Below are positions 41,419-49,342 of a DNA stretch of 61,979 bases, piece by piece (the first letter of the stretch is position 1; each line of letters begins with the position of its first letter). Both the position numbers and the translations under genes were made by a program. The stretch is from Synechococcus sp. UW179A (lineage in GTDB: Bacteria > Cyanobacteriota > Cyanobacteriia > PCC-6307 > Cyanobiaceae). The stretch lies in contig NZ_UCNJ01000007.1 in NCBI RefSeq assembly GCF_900473965.1, positions 1 through 61,979 on the forward strand, read 5' to 3'. Below the pieces are notes generated by a model. That model searched no databases. It saw only the letters and a list, made by a program, of their open reading frames with translations, and had not been told where the DNA came from.

Positions 41419-42606
41419 ATGATCTTTTCTCGTCTTTCGTTTCTGAATGCCGCTGCGGGGCTTGCCTTGTTGCTGGCCGGTGATTCTGCAATCCGTGGGG
41501 TTCATGCGCATGGCGGACATGGTGGTGGTGAACAAGTGCCCGAGGGTGAATTCCGCGTCACTCCTGTAATCACCATTGAGGGGCATGGTGGGATGGAGAC
41601 CAACCTCGATGGCAAGCCTGAGCATTACGCCATTGATGGTCAGTTTGGTTATGTCTTCGAATGGGGACTGCCCAACAATGGTGTCTTTGCCATTGAAGGT
41701 TCCATTGGACCTTCTGTTGTTTATGGGGAGGCGGAACACTTCTATGGAGTCGTGCATGCTCACGGCGACGACCATGACGATCACGATGATCATGGCCACG
41801 ACGACCACGATGATCATGACGAGCATGATGATCACGATGATCACGATGATCACGATGATCACGATGATCACGATGACCATGACGACCACGATGATCACGA
41901 TGATCATGACGAGCATGATGATCATGGCCATGACGACCATGACGACCACGATGATCATGACGACCATGATGATCATGGCCACGACGACCACGACGACCAC
42001 GATGATCATGATGGCCATGATGATCACCATGGCCATGCGCATGGATCAGGTGCGCCTTTCAAACGCACGGATGTCAGGGGCTACTTAGCGGCTCGGTATC
42101 AACCCAATGAACAATTGGCTTTCCAGGTCGCTTGGATGCCTTACTACGTGACAGGTCCCGGTGAAGAATTCGGGGAAGGTCTGAAGAATGAAGTCGGTGT
42201 GAATGTCACCTACGCCTTCGGTGATGGTGATGTCAACTTTGCGCTCGGTGACGGATTGGAAGATGTGATCGACGGCGTATTCATCTCCGTTGAAAATCGC
42301 ACTGGCTGGGAGTCAGATAGCACCTATATCGGTAACTACACCGATGTCTGGCCAGGTTTTGGCTTCAATGTTGACCTGCTGAACATCACACTTTCCGGTG
42401 GTCCTCGTTTCTACGTGCCGGGTAGTTATTCAGGCCTTTCATCACGCACCGACTGGGGTGGTGAGCTTGAGCTTGAATATCCGATCACAGACACCATTGC
42501 GCTTTTCGCTCATTGGGAACCTGTGTACAGCTCAGAAGATTGGGGTTCTGAGGGTGGCAAGGGATGGAATCACCACATCGGCACTGGTGTGACGTTCTCG
42601 TTCTAA
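41419..42606 (+). CDS. His/Asp-rich outer-membrane protein
   Basis: 395 residues: signal peptide (to about residue 30, HAHGG), a beta-barrel-like body with aromatic strand ends (FGYVFEWGLPNNGVFAIEGS; GYLAARYQPNEQLAFQVAWM) and a last residue Phe after VTFSF, the outer-membrane signature. Between two early strands a tract of about 100 residues (about 113-210) consists almost wholly of Asp and His with few Glu and Gly. It lies 33 bases after znuA, ends at a strong terminator, and so shares the Zur-controlled message. I infer a zinc-capturing barrel in the outer membrane. Confidence 0.65.
   Translation: MIFSRLSFLNAAAGLALLLAGDSAIRGVHAHGGHGGGEQVPEGEFRVTPVITIEGHGGMETNLDGKPEHYAIDGQFGYVFEWGLPNNGVFAIEGSIGPSVVYGEAEHFYGVVHAHGDDHDDHDDHGHDDHDDHDEHDDHDDHDDHDDHDDHDDHDDHDDHDDHDEHDDHGHDDHDDHDDHDDHDDHGHDDHDDHDDHDGHDDHHGHAHGSGAPFKRTDVRGYLAARYQPNEQLAFQVAWMPYYVTGPGEEFGEGLKNEVGVNVTYAFGDGDVNFALGDGLEDVIDGVFISVENRTGWESDSTYIGNYTDVWPGFGFNVDLLNITLSGGPRFYVPGSYSGLSSRTDWGGELELEYPITDTIALFAHWEPVYSSEDWGSEGGKGWNHHIGTGVTFSF
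41755..42048 (+). repeat. GATCAC-type low-complexity repeat (Asp/His tract)
   Basis: Irregular 9-base units GAC/GAT-GAC/GAT-CAC/CAT repeated some thirty times, with a few GAG and GGC codons. Such DNA slips easily, so tract length should vary between strains. The complementary strand is also open for 222 codons, a by-product of the repeat. Confidence 0.9.
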
Positions 42607-42615
42607 TCGATAAAG

Positions 42616-42658
42616 GATTGTCTTCACATTCCCCGTGACGACGATCTTTTTTTTTTTT
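42616..42658 (+). terminator. Rho-independent terminator of znuA operon
   Basis: A 12-base stem (42616-42627 with 42635-42646) with one wobble and one mismatch, loop of seven, followed by more than ten T. It closes the znuA and outer-membrane protein unit. Confidence 0.85.
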
Positions 42659-42926
42659 TGATTGGGTTACTGTTGCCTTAGTGCTGTGTATGCAATGCTT
42701 CAGCCTGAAGTTGGAGCATTGCTTACATAAATTTTACCTGTGTAATCTTGCCGATCAGGTCAGATCAGTTTTGAGCATGCACACTCAATCTCTATTCAGA
42801 ATTGCCTGAACAAGGAAAAGCTGGATCAGGACGGTTCAGTCAATTATTTTGAAAAAGTTAGTCAAATCAAGCAAATATTTTATACCCCGGTGTTTTTTGT
42901 TTTATGGGCAATCTGTTGCGTGCATT
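42659..42926. other. AT-rich gap after znuA operon
   Basis: No supported gene. A 39-codon plus-strand frame at 42690-42809 (starts MQCFSLKLEHCLHKFYLC) is noted but not called. Confidence 0.35.
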
Positions 42927-43130
42927 TTAGCTAACTTTCTTGATCTGCATCCACATGATTGAGCTGACATCGATTTTGATCAAGGTCTCCAGATGCTCTT
43001 GGGTTAGAGCTCGGGCATCATTTTCTCGCCCCTGAAGAGTGAGTTTGGAGAGTTGACCCATGCACCAGTTCTGTAATGCAGCTGCCTGGGCTCTGCGGCA
43101 TCCGTAATGACATTGTTCCGGCAGATCCAT
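42927..43130 (-). CDS. Hypothetical small protein (67 aa)
   Basis: Starts MDLPEQCHYGCRRAQAAALQ; three Cys and one His in the first 25 residues, then a helical, charged part ending in MWMQIKKVS. The Cys/His cluster could bind metal. No family recognised. Confidence 0.4.
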   Translation of the reverse strand: MDLPEQCHYGCRRAQAAALQNWCMGQLSKLTLQGRENDARALTQEHLETLIKIDVSSIMWMQIKKVS

Positions 43131-43421
43131 CGAGCTGGATTCAGTGCAAGTTGTCTACTTGTGCAAACGAATGCGTGTGGATTCAAGCTCAACATCCGCA
43201 CGTAGCGAAATGCACCTTTGTGCTGTTCCTGTATCAAATGGGTGCATTCGTGCTTTGTTGAGTGCCCGTTTTTTCTATTGATATTGCAAGTTCTTGGCAG
43301 TAATTCTGATTGCGGTCAGAAGCATTCTTGATCAAGACATCATTGTTTTGATTGATCATGTTGTCTGTTTCACCGGTGCGGGCACTCCCTGTCGGCGTCT
43401 TGTAGATGCTGCTGGCTATGT

Positions 43422-43496
43422 GCTGCCACTGCATAGCTGCCACTGCATAGCTGCCACTGCATAGCTGCCGTTAACTAGCTGCCGCTAAACAGCTGC
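43422..43496. repeat. 14-bp tandem repeats (minisatellite)
   Basis: GCTGCCACTGCATA three times exactly (43422-43463), then two diverged units (43464-43491) and a partial one. Each unit starts with GCTGC. It lies 390 bases upstream of the Zur-boxed Crp-type gene. Function unknown; copy number probably varies. Confidence 0.85.
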
Positions 43497-43846
43497 GAGA
43501 GCTGATGCCATTGGGTCTTCTGGAGACTGCTCTCCTGGTGGCAAGCGCCGGCTTGGCTCACGTTGTGCTGATGGTGGTTTGCAAACCCTTGAGGCTCGTT
43601 TGTGAAGAGGTGCTACGGCTGATCGACAGCTTCTGGCTTGGCTTCAACCGGCGATTCTTATGGCGTTCCGACTGTCGTTCTAATAACGGTTTTTGCAGCC
43701 ATCGAGTGGGATCTGGTCTGTTGGGATGGTTGTCTTCTGTACCTCAGGGACAACGTCTTGCTGGGTCTTCTGGTAGCAAATGGCTCAAAGGAACCCCTAC
43801 TGCTTCTGAGAATCGCTTGCATGAAGGTCAGTTTTGCTTCTAGAGT
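43497..43846 (+). other. Gap with broken hydrophobic frames
   Basis: Two overlapping plus-strand frames (43505-43843 and 43638-43865) each carry a hydrophobic part (LLVASAGLAHVVLMVVCKPL; VVLITVFAAIEWDLVCWDG). Together they look like a frame-shifted membrane-protein remnant. Not called as a gene. Confidence 0.3.
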
Positions 43847-43861
43847 CGAGATCGATTCTCA
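43847..43861 (+). promoter_or_regulatory. Zur-like box of Crp-type regulator
   Basis: CGAGATCGATTCTCA keeps the GAGA-N5-TCTC arms of the other boxes and 12 of 15 positions. It ends 21 bases before the start codon at 43883. Confidence 0.6.
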
Positions 43862-43882
43862 ATAGCAGGACGTTATCCGTCC

Positions 43883-44488
43883 ATGACTCTCTCGGCTTAC
43901 CGGTTTCTTCCCGATGCTCCAGTGGCATTGATGACGATGCCCCGTCACCAGACCGTGTTGATCGACCCGGCTTCTGCTGGCCAAGGCAGCATTCTTGAAG
44001 TCCATGAAGGCTTCTGCCGTGTGTATTGCCCCTGCGAGGAAACAGAGGGTATGACTCTGGCTTTCCTTCAGGCGGGCGACCGCCTGAGGACTGACCGCCT
44101 TTGCAGCGAAGGCATCTGCGTCGAAGCTCTCACTGATCTGCGCCTCGCCCGCAGTGTTTCATCTGACGATGAAGTCGGCATGGACGCAGTGAATGAGTGG
44201 ACGTTGCAGCTTCTGCGCATCCGTCACCTCGGACAGGCTGAGCAGAGGCTTCACGCTCTCTTCGCGCTTCTCGTCAATCGTTTAGGCAAGCGATGCAGCG
44301 ATTGCTTCCAGTTGCCATTCCGCCTGACGCATGATCGTCTTGGAGAGCTGATTGGAGCCACGCGCGTCACCACGACACGTCAGGTCTCCAAGTGGAGAAA
44401 TGTTGATCAAATGAACTGTTCGGGTGGTGAATTCACCATGAACTTCTCGATCGACATGATCAGCACCGCACCTCTGACCCATCTCTGA
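43883..44488 (+). CDS. Crp/Fnr-type regulator
   Basis: 201 residues: an N-terminal cupin-like sensor part (HQTVLIDPASAGQGSILEVH, then FLQAGDRL), a dimer helix and a C-terminal helix-turn-helix (FRLTHDRLGELIGATRVTTT, then RQVSKW). No cAMP-binding motif is seen. Several Cys (VYCPCEETEG; RLCSEGICVEA) sit in the sensor half and might bind metal. The Zur-like box upstream suggests a second tier of zinc control. The next gene starts in its stop (TGATG). Confidence 0.75.
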   Translation: MTLSAYRFLPDAPVALMTMPRHQTVLIDPASAGQGSILEVHEGFCRVYCPCEETEGMTLAFLQAGDRLRTDRLCSEGICVEALTDLRLARSVSSDDEVGMDAVNEWTLQLLRIRHLGQAEQRLHALFALLVNRLGKRCSDCFQLPFRLTHDRLGELIGATRVTTTRQVSKWRNVDQMNCSGGEFTMNFSIDMISTAPLTHL

Positions 44489-44778
44489 TGGCTTTGATCC
44501 ACCGCCAGGGCACCAATCTCATGGCAACGCTCTGTGGTGATGCAGAGCGTTGTTCCAGGCGGAGTCTTCAAATCAATCAACAGTGCAATCTGTGCCTGAA
44601 TCAGAGATTGATCAAGCGATTACGAGCTGAGCAGTCTCAGATTGCATTGCGCCTCAGAGAGCTACAGAAGCTGATTGCAGGGATGGATCGTGAATTCGTT
44701 GCCGATCCTCTGGCATGGGATTTCGCGAACGAAGTTGCCCGACGGGCGATTGTGAAAATTCGCTCTTCGGTGAATTGA
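44488..44778 (+). CDS. Hypothetical Cys-containing protein (96 aa)
   Basis: Begins in the stop codon of the Crp-type gene. Four Cys in the first 36 residues (TLCGDAERCSRR and QQCNLCLNQRL) form a plausible zinc site; the rest is a helix rich in Arg, Leu and Glu. No family recognised. Convergent with ferritin, whose stop lies next to its own. Confidence 0.5.
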   Translation: MALIHRQGTNLMATLCGDAERCSRRSLQINQQCNLCLNQRLIKRLRAEQSQIALRLRELQKLIAGMDREFVADPLAWDFANEVARRAIVKIRSSVN

Positions 44779-45354
44779 TCACTGAAGCTGGGCGGGGTCT
44801 GCGACACCATCTCTCAGTTCGTTATCAATGATCAACACAGCAGCAGCCTGTCCAGCTGCGAACTTGGTTCGACCGAGCAGATGAGCTGCTTCATGTTCGG
44901 CTTTGATTTGTTCTTCCACCATTGGTTCGAGAAATACTGCGCTACGTGAGTCGCCGACGCGTTCAGCCGCCATCAGCAGTTGTTGGAGTGACGTGGTCAC
45001 ATCCCGCTCAGTCAGAAATGCGGTACTCATCACGTCGAGAACTGATTCCCAGGATTGATCAGGAGACTCGATAGCTTGTAACTCAGGTGATTGGGCCCGG
45101 GCGATCAGATAGTCAGCCACCTTGGCTGCGTGCTCCTGTTCCCCTTTGGCTTCGTCATTGAAGTGTTTGGAGAACCCGCGCAATTCCCGTTCAGCCATCC
45201 AGATGGCAGCGCCAAAATAGGTCGCATGGGCTTGACGCTCCATGTTGAAATGCGCCTGAAAACCCTCCAGCAAGGCTGGATCCATCGATTCCGCCATCGC
45301 TCGACCCGAAGGGCCGATCTGCACTTGAACGTGCTTTGAGGAATCAGAGAGCAT
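44779..45354 (-). CDS. ftn: Ferritin
   Basis: Iron-storage protein of the four-helix ferritin family, about 191 residues from ATG 45354 (MLSDSSKHVQVQIGPSGRAM). Ferroxidase-site residues are visible in helices A and B (FNMERQAHATYFGAAIWMAE and FNDEAKGEQEHAAKVADYL) and later in EEQIKAEHEAAHLLGRTKFA. It closely resembles the eukaryote-like ferritins of marine Synechococcus. A TTG at 45378 would add eight residues and is less likely. The Zur-like box at 45442 lies 88 bases upstream, so zinc status may affect it. Confidence 0.88.
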   Translation of the reverse strand: MLSDSSKHVQVQIGPSGRAMAESMDPALLEGFQAHFNMERQAHATYFGAAIWMAERELRGFSKHFNDEAKGEQEHAAKVADYLIARAQSPELQAIESPDQSWESVLDVMSTAFLTERDVTTSLQQLLMAAERVGDSRSAVFLEPMVEEQIKAEHEAAHLLGRTKFAAGQAAAVLIIDNELRDGVADPAQLQ

Positions 45355-45441
45355 GAAACCGTGGCGCCTGTGTATCAAATGTACACGCGTTCCCGAGCTT
45401 TTCGACGGCTGCTGATGTCGCGATTGATCAGAGCTGTATAA

Positions 45442-45456
45442 TGAGATGCATTCTCA
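45442..45456. promoter_or_regulatory. Zur-like box between ferritin and Cys-rich peptide
   Basis: TGAGATGCATTCTCA, a perfect palindrome. It is 13 bases before the GTG of the Cys-rich peptide (plus strand) and 88 bases before ferritin (minus strand). Confidence 0.75.
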
Positions 45457-45468
45457 GCAGCTTGGGTC

Positions 45469-45561
45469 GTGCCTGTTCATCAGCCTCAGAAAAAGAAAGG
45501 TTGTAAGAAGTCCAAGTGCTCGAAGTGGAAGGGCGGTCAATGCAAATGCGGACGTGGTTGA
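45469..45561 (+). CDS. Cys/Lys-rich mini-protein (30 aa)
   Basis: Thirty residues from GTG 45469: a Lys-rich part, then KKGCKKSKCSKWKGGQCKCG. Four Cys spaced C-x4-C-x7-C-x-C in a strongly basic peptide look like a one-metal site. It lies directly behind a perfect Zur-like palindrome, which is the main evidence that it is a real gene. Its end overlaps the convergent Crp-type gene by 25 bases. I know of no described family. Confidence 0.55.
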   Translation: MPVHQPQKKKGCKKSKCSKWKGGQCKCGRG

Positions 45562-46178
45562 GCGAAGAGCTCATCCTGTTTGGCTTGCAGTTGCAGAAGG
45601 TTTAGGCGCATCGTTTTTGTTGCGACATCGACGTCGATGAGCTTTTGACGTTGCATCCAGCTCAGGTGTCTGCTGATTGTGGGCCTTGTGCTGCTGATGA
45701 TTTCGCCGATGCGTCGGTGGGACAGGCCCGTAATCATGGTTTGACCAGCAGCGGAATGATGATTGGTTCTTGTTCTGGCGAGCAGCAAGAGCAGCTTGAT
45801 CAATCGTTCCAGACTGTCTGCGGGCTGCTTGATTTCGTAGAGGTCGAGAATCCAATTTTCAAGAAAATGGTTGGTCTCGATCGGTTGACCTTTCGGGTTG
45901 AATTCAACTTTGGATGTTTCAAGCGCTTCAATCATCAGCCTACGGTGATTGTTCCAAGAGAATGAGCTGCTTGTTCCAGCATCGATCAATGCCAATGTGG
46001 ATTCGCTTGCATTGCTTTTGCTTTCATTAACGCAGTAAAGGCGAATAAAGCCAGCAATGATGTTCATTTGAAAGCTTCTATTTTCGCCTTCGTTTGTAAT
46101 AATTCTGTGTTGACTTGATTTCTTTAGTGTGATGACAGATGTGATCAAAGTCGCTTGGTTTTTTTCGTCCTGCGCCAT
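45537..46178 (-). CDS. Crp/Fnr-type regulator
   Basis: 213 residues. A cupin-like N-terminal part (NIIAGFIRLYCVNE, then LALIDAGTSSSF), a long helix and a helix-turn-helix (LSHRRIGEIISSTRPTISRH, then LSWMQRQKLIDVD). Layout parallels the regulator at 43883, but the two differ strongly in sequence and this one is AT-richer. No box precedes it. The effector is unknown. Confidence 0.75.
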   Translation of the reverse strand: MAQDEKNQATLITSVITLKKSSQHRIITNEGENRSFQMNIIAGFIRLYCVNESKSNASESTLALIDAGTSSSFSWNNHRRLMIEALETSKVEFNPKGQPIETNHFLENWILDLYEIKQPADSLERLIKLLLLLARTRTNHHSAAGQTMITGLSHRRIGEIISSTRPTISRHLSWMQRQKLIDVDVATKTMRLNLLQLQAKQDELFAQPRPHLH

Positions 46179-46325
46179 ACCATTGACTGGTGCAAAGTTA
46201 TTGAAGCACCTTCATCTTCAGTTGTTATAACAGTGCAGGCGTGCCTGTAAAGCGTTTTTTTTGATACGAGCTTCTCGTGGTTTTGGGTTGCTCGGGCTGG
46301 GCTTGGCCGAATTCAATCAACGGCA

Positions 46326-46526
46326 TCAAATTCTGACCTTGCCCACTTCTGCGCGAAGAGGTTCGCGTCCTGTGCCGATCAGAATCGGCTTCCGAGTGTA
46401 GATCTCGACGCGGATTCCACTCCGGGCCACAACGATCAGAGTCCGGCTGATGGCTAGTACTGAGATCACAAGGGCGCCTGGCCAGAGCAAGGCCATGAAC
46501 AGCGCGGTCAGATCTGCCATGGTCAT
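46326..46526 (-). CDS. Small membrane protein (66 aa)
   Basis: From ATG 46526 (MTMADLTALFMALLWPGALV): one helix of about 25 residues, then a basic tail (RSGIRVEIYTRKPILIGTGR). ATG 46520 is an equal choice. No family recognised. Confidence 0.45.
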   Translation of the reverse strand: MTMADLTALFMALLWPGALVISVLAISRTLIVVARSGIRVEIYTRKPILIGTGREPLRAEVGKVRI

Positions 46527-46651
46527 CCGGTTGGTTCCTGCCTTTGAGATAGCAACTTTGGCTGTTGACGATTGGTTGCTTGGCTGCCACCAGCGCCTGA
46601 ATCTGCAATGGGGGGTGACGGATTGAGCCAGGTCAGGCACCATGGTTCACC

Positions 46652-47491
46652 ATGTTGAATCCCATGCGTCGCATCGCCTGGCTCCTAGGGGGCTTTGCTC
46701 TGCTTGCTCTGCCCGTGTCGGGTGCAGGTTTGATGGAACTGCTTGAGAGCATGAAACCGGCGCGACCCGAGCGGTCGACGTTGCAGCTTCCGTCGCTTCC
46801 GTTGACGCCAGGCCGCGGCAAAAACTGGGTTGGTGACCGCATGCCTAAGCAGGGAACGTCGATTCTGGTTCTGGCAGGTCATGCCGACTCACAGCGGATG
46901 TACGGATCTGGGACACCAGGCTGGGCGGTTGGTGTTGCTGGAGCCGCTCCGATGCAAGTGGGCATGACCGATGAGCTCTACTGGAACCTGCGTACAGCCA
47001 GGGCTGTGGTGGCTGAGGGTAAAAAGCAGGGTTTGAATATCAGTTTTTATGACCCCGGTGTGCGCACCATTCGCAACGTGCAAGATCCACGTACCAACTG
47101 GTCCGTCGGTCAACAACATGCGTCGGAGGGGGGCTACGTCGTGGAAATCCATTACGACGCCTACTCACCGCATGGCATCGGTGCAGGAATCATTCCCGCT
47201 GTCGCATTCGGATTTTCCGTGATGGATGAAGCCCTGGCCAAGGAATTCGGGGCTTACCCCTACGACTATCGCGGCATGTTGGGAGCCCCTCGCAGAGGTG
47301 TGTCGATGCTGGAAATTGGCATGCTTGAGGGAGCTCTCGAGCGGGGCCTGCGTGATCCAAGACAACGCAAGCTGACCTTGGACAGGATCGCTAAGCGCGT
47401 CGTTACCGCATTGCGTGAGGGTCTGGAACAAGGAACGTCCCTTAGGGCTGTTTGTGCACCGACAACAGGCATCGCGGCGTACTGCCGTTAA
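46652..47491 (+). CDS. Exported amidase_3-like protein
   Basis: 279 residues with a signal peptide (about 1-25). ILVLAGHADSQRM (metal His), VVEIHYDAYSPHGIGAGIIP (catalytic-core strand with His) and SMLEIGMLEGALERGLRDP (Glu) follow the order of zinc ligands in N-acetylmuramoyl-L-alanine amidases. It would cleave peptidoglycan in the periplasm. The family match is by motif order and not certain. Confidence 0.6.
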   Translation: MLNPMRRIAWLLGGFALLALPVSGAGLMELLESMKPARPERSTLQLPSLPLTPGRGKNWVGDRMPKQGTSILVLAGHADSQRMYGSGTPGWAVGVAGAAPMQVGMTDELYWNLRTARAVVAEGKKQGLNISFYDPGVRTIRNVQDPRTNWSVGQQHASEGGYVVEIHYDAYSPHGIGAGIIPAVAFGFSVMDEALAKEFGAYPYDYRGMLGAPRRGVSMLEIGMLEGALERGLRDPRQRKLTLDRIAKRVVTALREGLEQGTSLRAVCAPTTGIAAYCR

Positions 47492-47494
47492 CGC

Positions 47495-47776
47495 TCACAA
47501 GGTGGTGTTCAGATAGTCCTCAAGCCGGTCAGTGGGAATGCGTTGATCGGAGACCGCATCTCCCACCGGCAGAAAGACAGGCATGGTGAGTTGTCCGTCG
47601 AGCACAAGCGGAATCAGCGGTTGACGGTCCACCCGCATCTCGGGACCGATTTTCTGAACGCAGAGCAGTTCGAGAACCCCGTCGTCGTGCTCGCGTTGGT
47701 ACAAACGCGCATTCTCGATCGTGGCCAGATTGCATGGTGCAAAGCCATGATTGGCCACAACGTCACTCAGCCTCAT
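47495..47776 (-). CDS. Hypothetical protein (93 aa)
   Basis: A soluble beta-rich protein (VLELLCVQKIGPEMRVDRQP, then LVLDGQLTMPVFLPVGDAV). Coupled to the 84-aa gene upstream by ATGA (47773-47776). Convergent with the amidase-like gene, three bases apart. No family recognised. Confidence 0.5.
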   Translation of the reverse strand: MRLSDVVANHGFAPCNLATIENARLYQREHDDGVLELLCVQKIGPEMRVDRQPLIPLVLDGQLTMPVFLPVGDAVSDQRIPTDRLEDYLNTTL

Positions 47777-48027
47777 CGTTCAGAGCCCCCCTCTCGCGAG
47801 GGCACAAGAAGGCCCATGGCCTGTCGGATGCGTGGTGAGATCGATCGAATGGAATGCTCTATGGACAGTGCCTGATGCCATTCACCGGCGGCCTGAGCAG
47901 CGTCCTGCTGATCCCATAGGAGAAGGCGTTCACTGAGCAATTGCAGCAGTGATTCGGAATCGTTGATCGTGTTTGTTCTGTTGCTGTTTTTCGTGTTCTG
48001 CATATTAATACTGTCCGCGATTGACAC
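47773..48027 (-). CDS. Hypothetical protein (84 aa)
   Basis: Polar, Asn/Ser-rich start and a helical remainder (SLLQLLSERLLLWDQQDAAQ). A second Met at residue 9 could be the start. Forms an operon with 47495. No family recognised. Confidence 0.45.
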   Translation of the reverse strand: MSIADSINMQNTKNSNRTNTINDSESLLQLLSERLLLWDQQDAAQAAGEWHQALSIEHSIRSISPRIRQAMGLLVPSREGGSER

Positions 48028-48171
48028 CAGATCATCAACTCAATGAAGGGTGTGATTGCCGAGCTGAAATGTTCGGTTCACCGCTTTTGTTCTTGGCCGG
48101 ACACTGTCGATGGGCATGCAATCCATGGTCAGGCTTGCGCAGGTCAAAACCCTTCAGCAATGATCAGCAGC

Positions 48172-48903
48172 ATGAATCTGATCCTGCTTTATGCCGACGA
48201 CGTCTGGTCTGGATCCAGCTGCTTTCTGGCCAATGGTCGCCGCACTGAACACATTCGTTCGGTTCTGCGAGCCGTGGTTGGCGACACGCTTCGTGTTGGG
48301 TTGTATGGCGGTGACCAGGGAAATGCTCGGGTTGATGTCATCGATGCAGCGGGTGTGACGCTCTCTGTGCAGTTGATGCAATCACCACCGCCGAGGCATC
48401 GCTTCGATATCGTTCTGGCACTTCCCCGGCCAAAAATGCTGCGGCGAATTCTGCGCACTGTTGCGGAATTCGGTGTCAGTAATCTTCATCTGATCAATAG
48501 TGCCAGGGTCGATAAGAGTTACTGGCAGTCACCTTTGTTGTCGCAGGTCAAGCTCAGTGAAGCCTTGATTGCAGGGATGGAACGCTCACAGGACACGATC
48601 GCTCCTGTGGTGCACTGTCATCAACGCTTTCGCCCCTTTGTGGAGGACCAGCTACCCCAGCTTTGCAACGGTCGCCCCTGTTGGATCACCGACAAGGGAG
48701 CGCCGATTGCCCTGTCGCAGACCCCTGCGATTCCTGCGCTGGTCATGATCGGTCCGGAGGGAGGATTTGTGCCCTTCGAGATCGAGCTTGCGACCTCGGT
48801 CGTGGCAGATCGGGTCCACTTAGGCGCTCGCATTCTCAGTGTTGACACTGCCCTGCCGGCCGTCTTGGCACAGGGTTTGGCGACCGGGGTGTTGCCAAGC
48901 TGA
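48172..48903 (+). CDS. rsmE: 16S rRNA m3U1498 methyltransferase
   Basis: 243 residues from ATG 48172 (MNLILLYADDVWSGSSCFLA). SPOUT-family marks: DIVLALPRPKMLRRILRTVA, DKSYWQSPLLSQ, and the knot MIGPEGGFVPFEIE with LGARILSVDTALPA near the end. It methylates U1498 of 16S rRNA using SAM. The frame is open 43 codons further upstream, but that part is not in the family and is left out. Confidence 0.9.
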   Translation: MNLILLYADDVWSGSSCFLANGRRTEHIRSVLRAVVGDTLRVGLYGGDQGNARVDVIDAAGVTLSVQLMQSPPPRHRFDIVLALPRPKMLRRILRTVAEFGVSNLHLINSARVDKSYWQSPLLSQVKLSEALIAGMERSQDTIAPVVHCHQRFRPFVEDQLPQLCNGRPCWITDKGAPIALSQTPAIPALVMIGPEGGFVPFEIELATSVVADRVHLGARILSVDTALPAVLAQGLATGVLPS

Positions 48904-48940
48904 TGCGAGTTCACTCTTGATCGTTGGGATCAACTTCAGA

Positions 48941-49342
48941 TCAACTCCAGACCAGCTCCAGTTGCATCAATGGATCGAGGCTGCGCTTCACAGGGCATTG
49001 CTCCGCAACGCGTTGAAGCAGTGACCGCTGTTCGTCGCTGAGGTGCTGGGGCAGTTTCAGATGCACACGCAGTCTCTCCACCTTGCGGGGGCCTCGCTCG
49101 GTCATGTGTTTATTCACCTCGGCAGTGCTTCCTTCAAGCGACCAGCCCCTGCTCTTGGCCGTGATTCCCATGATGGTGAGCATGCAGGTCGCAACGGATG
49201 TGGCCAGAAGGTCGGTGGGGGAGAACGCTTCACCTTGCCCGGCGTTGTCGATCGGAGCATCGGTGATCAACACGGCACCGGAGCCATGGTGTGTGACCTC
49301 ACAGCGCAGTTCACCGCTATACAAACAGGAAACAGTGGGCAT
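48941..49342 (-). CDS. OsmC family peroxiredoxin-like protein
   Basis: 133 residues from ATG 49342 (MPTVSCLYSGELRCEVTHHG). Marks: GEAFSPTDLLATSVATCMLT (first redox Cys) and VAEQCPVKRSL (second Cys). OsmC/Ohr proteins reduce organic hydroperoxides through that Cys pair. Transcribed alone. Confidence 0.85.
   Translation of the reverse strand: MPTVSCLYSGELRCEVTHHGSGAVLITDAPIDNAGQGEAFSPTDLLATSVATCMLTIMGITAKSRGWSLEGSTAEVNKHMTERGPRKVERLRVHLKLPQHLSDEQRSLLQRVAEQCPVKRSLDPLMQLELVWS

Noticed and set aside
41374-42042. 222-codon minus-strand frame rich in Met, Ile and Val
   Set aside because: It is the complement of the Asp/His repeat; low complexity and no start context. The plus strand has signal peptide and barrel ends.
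41755-42048. CRISPR array
   Set aside because: The repeats are 9-base coding units without spacers and lie inside an intact reading frame.
42690-42809. 39-codon frame with three Cys
   Set aside because: No box, ribosome-binding site or coupling; it follows a strong terminator in an AT-rich gap.
43422-43496. CRISPR array
   Set aside because: Head-to-tail 14-bp units with no spacers.
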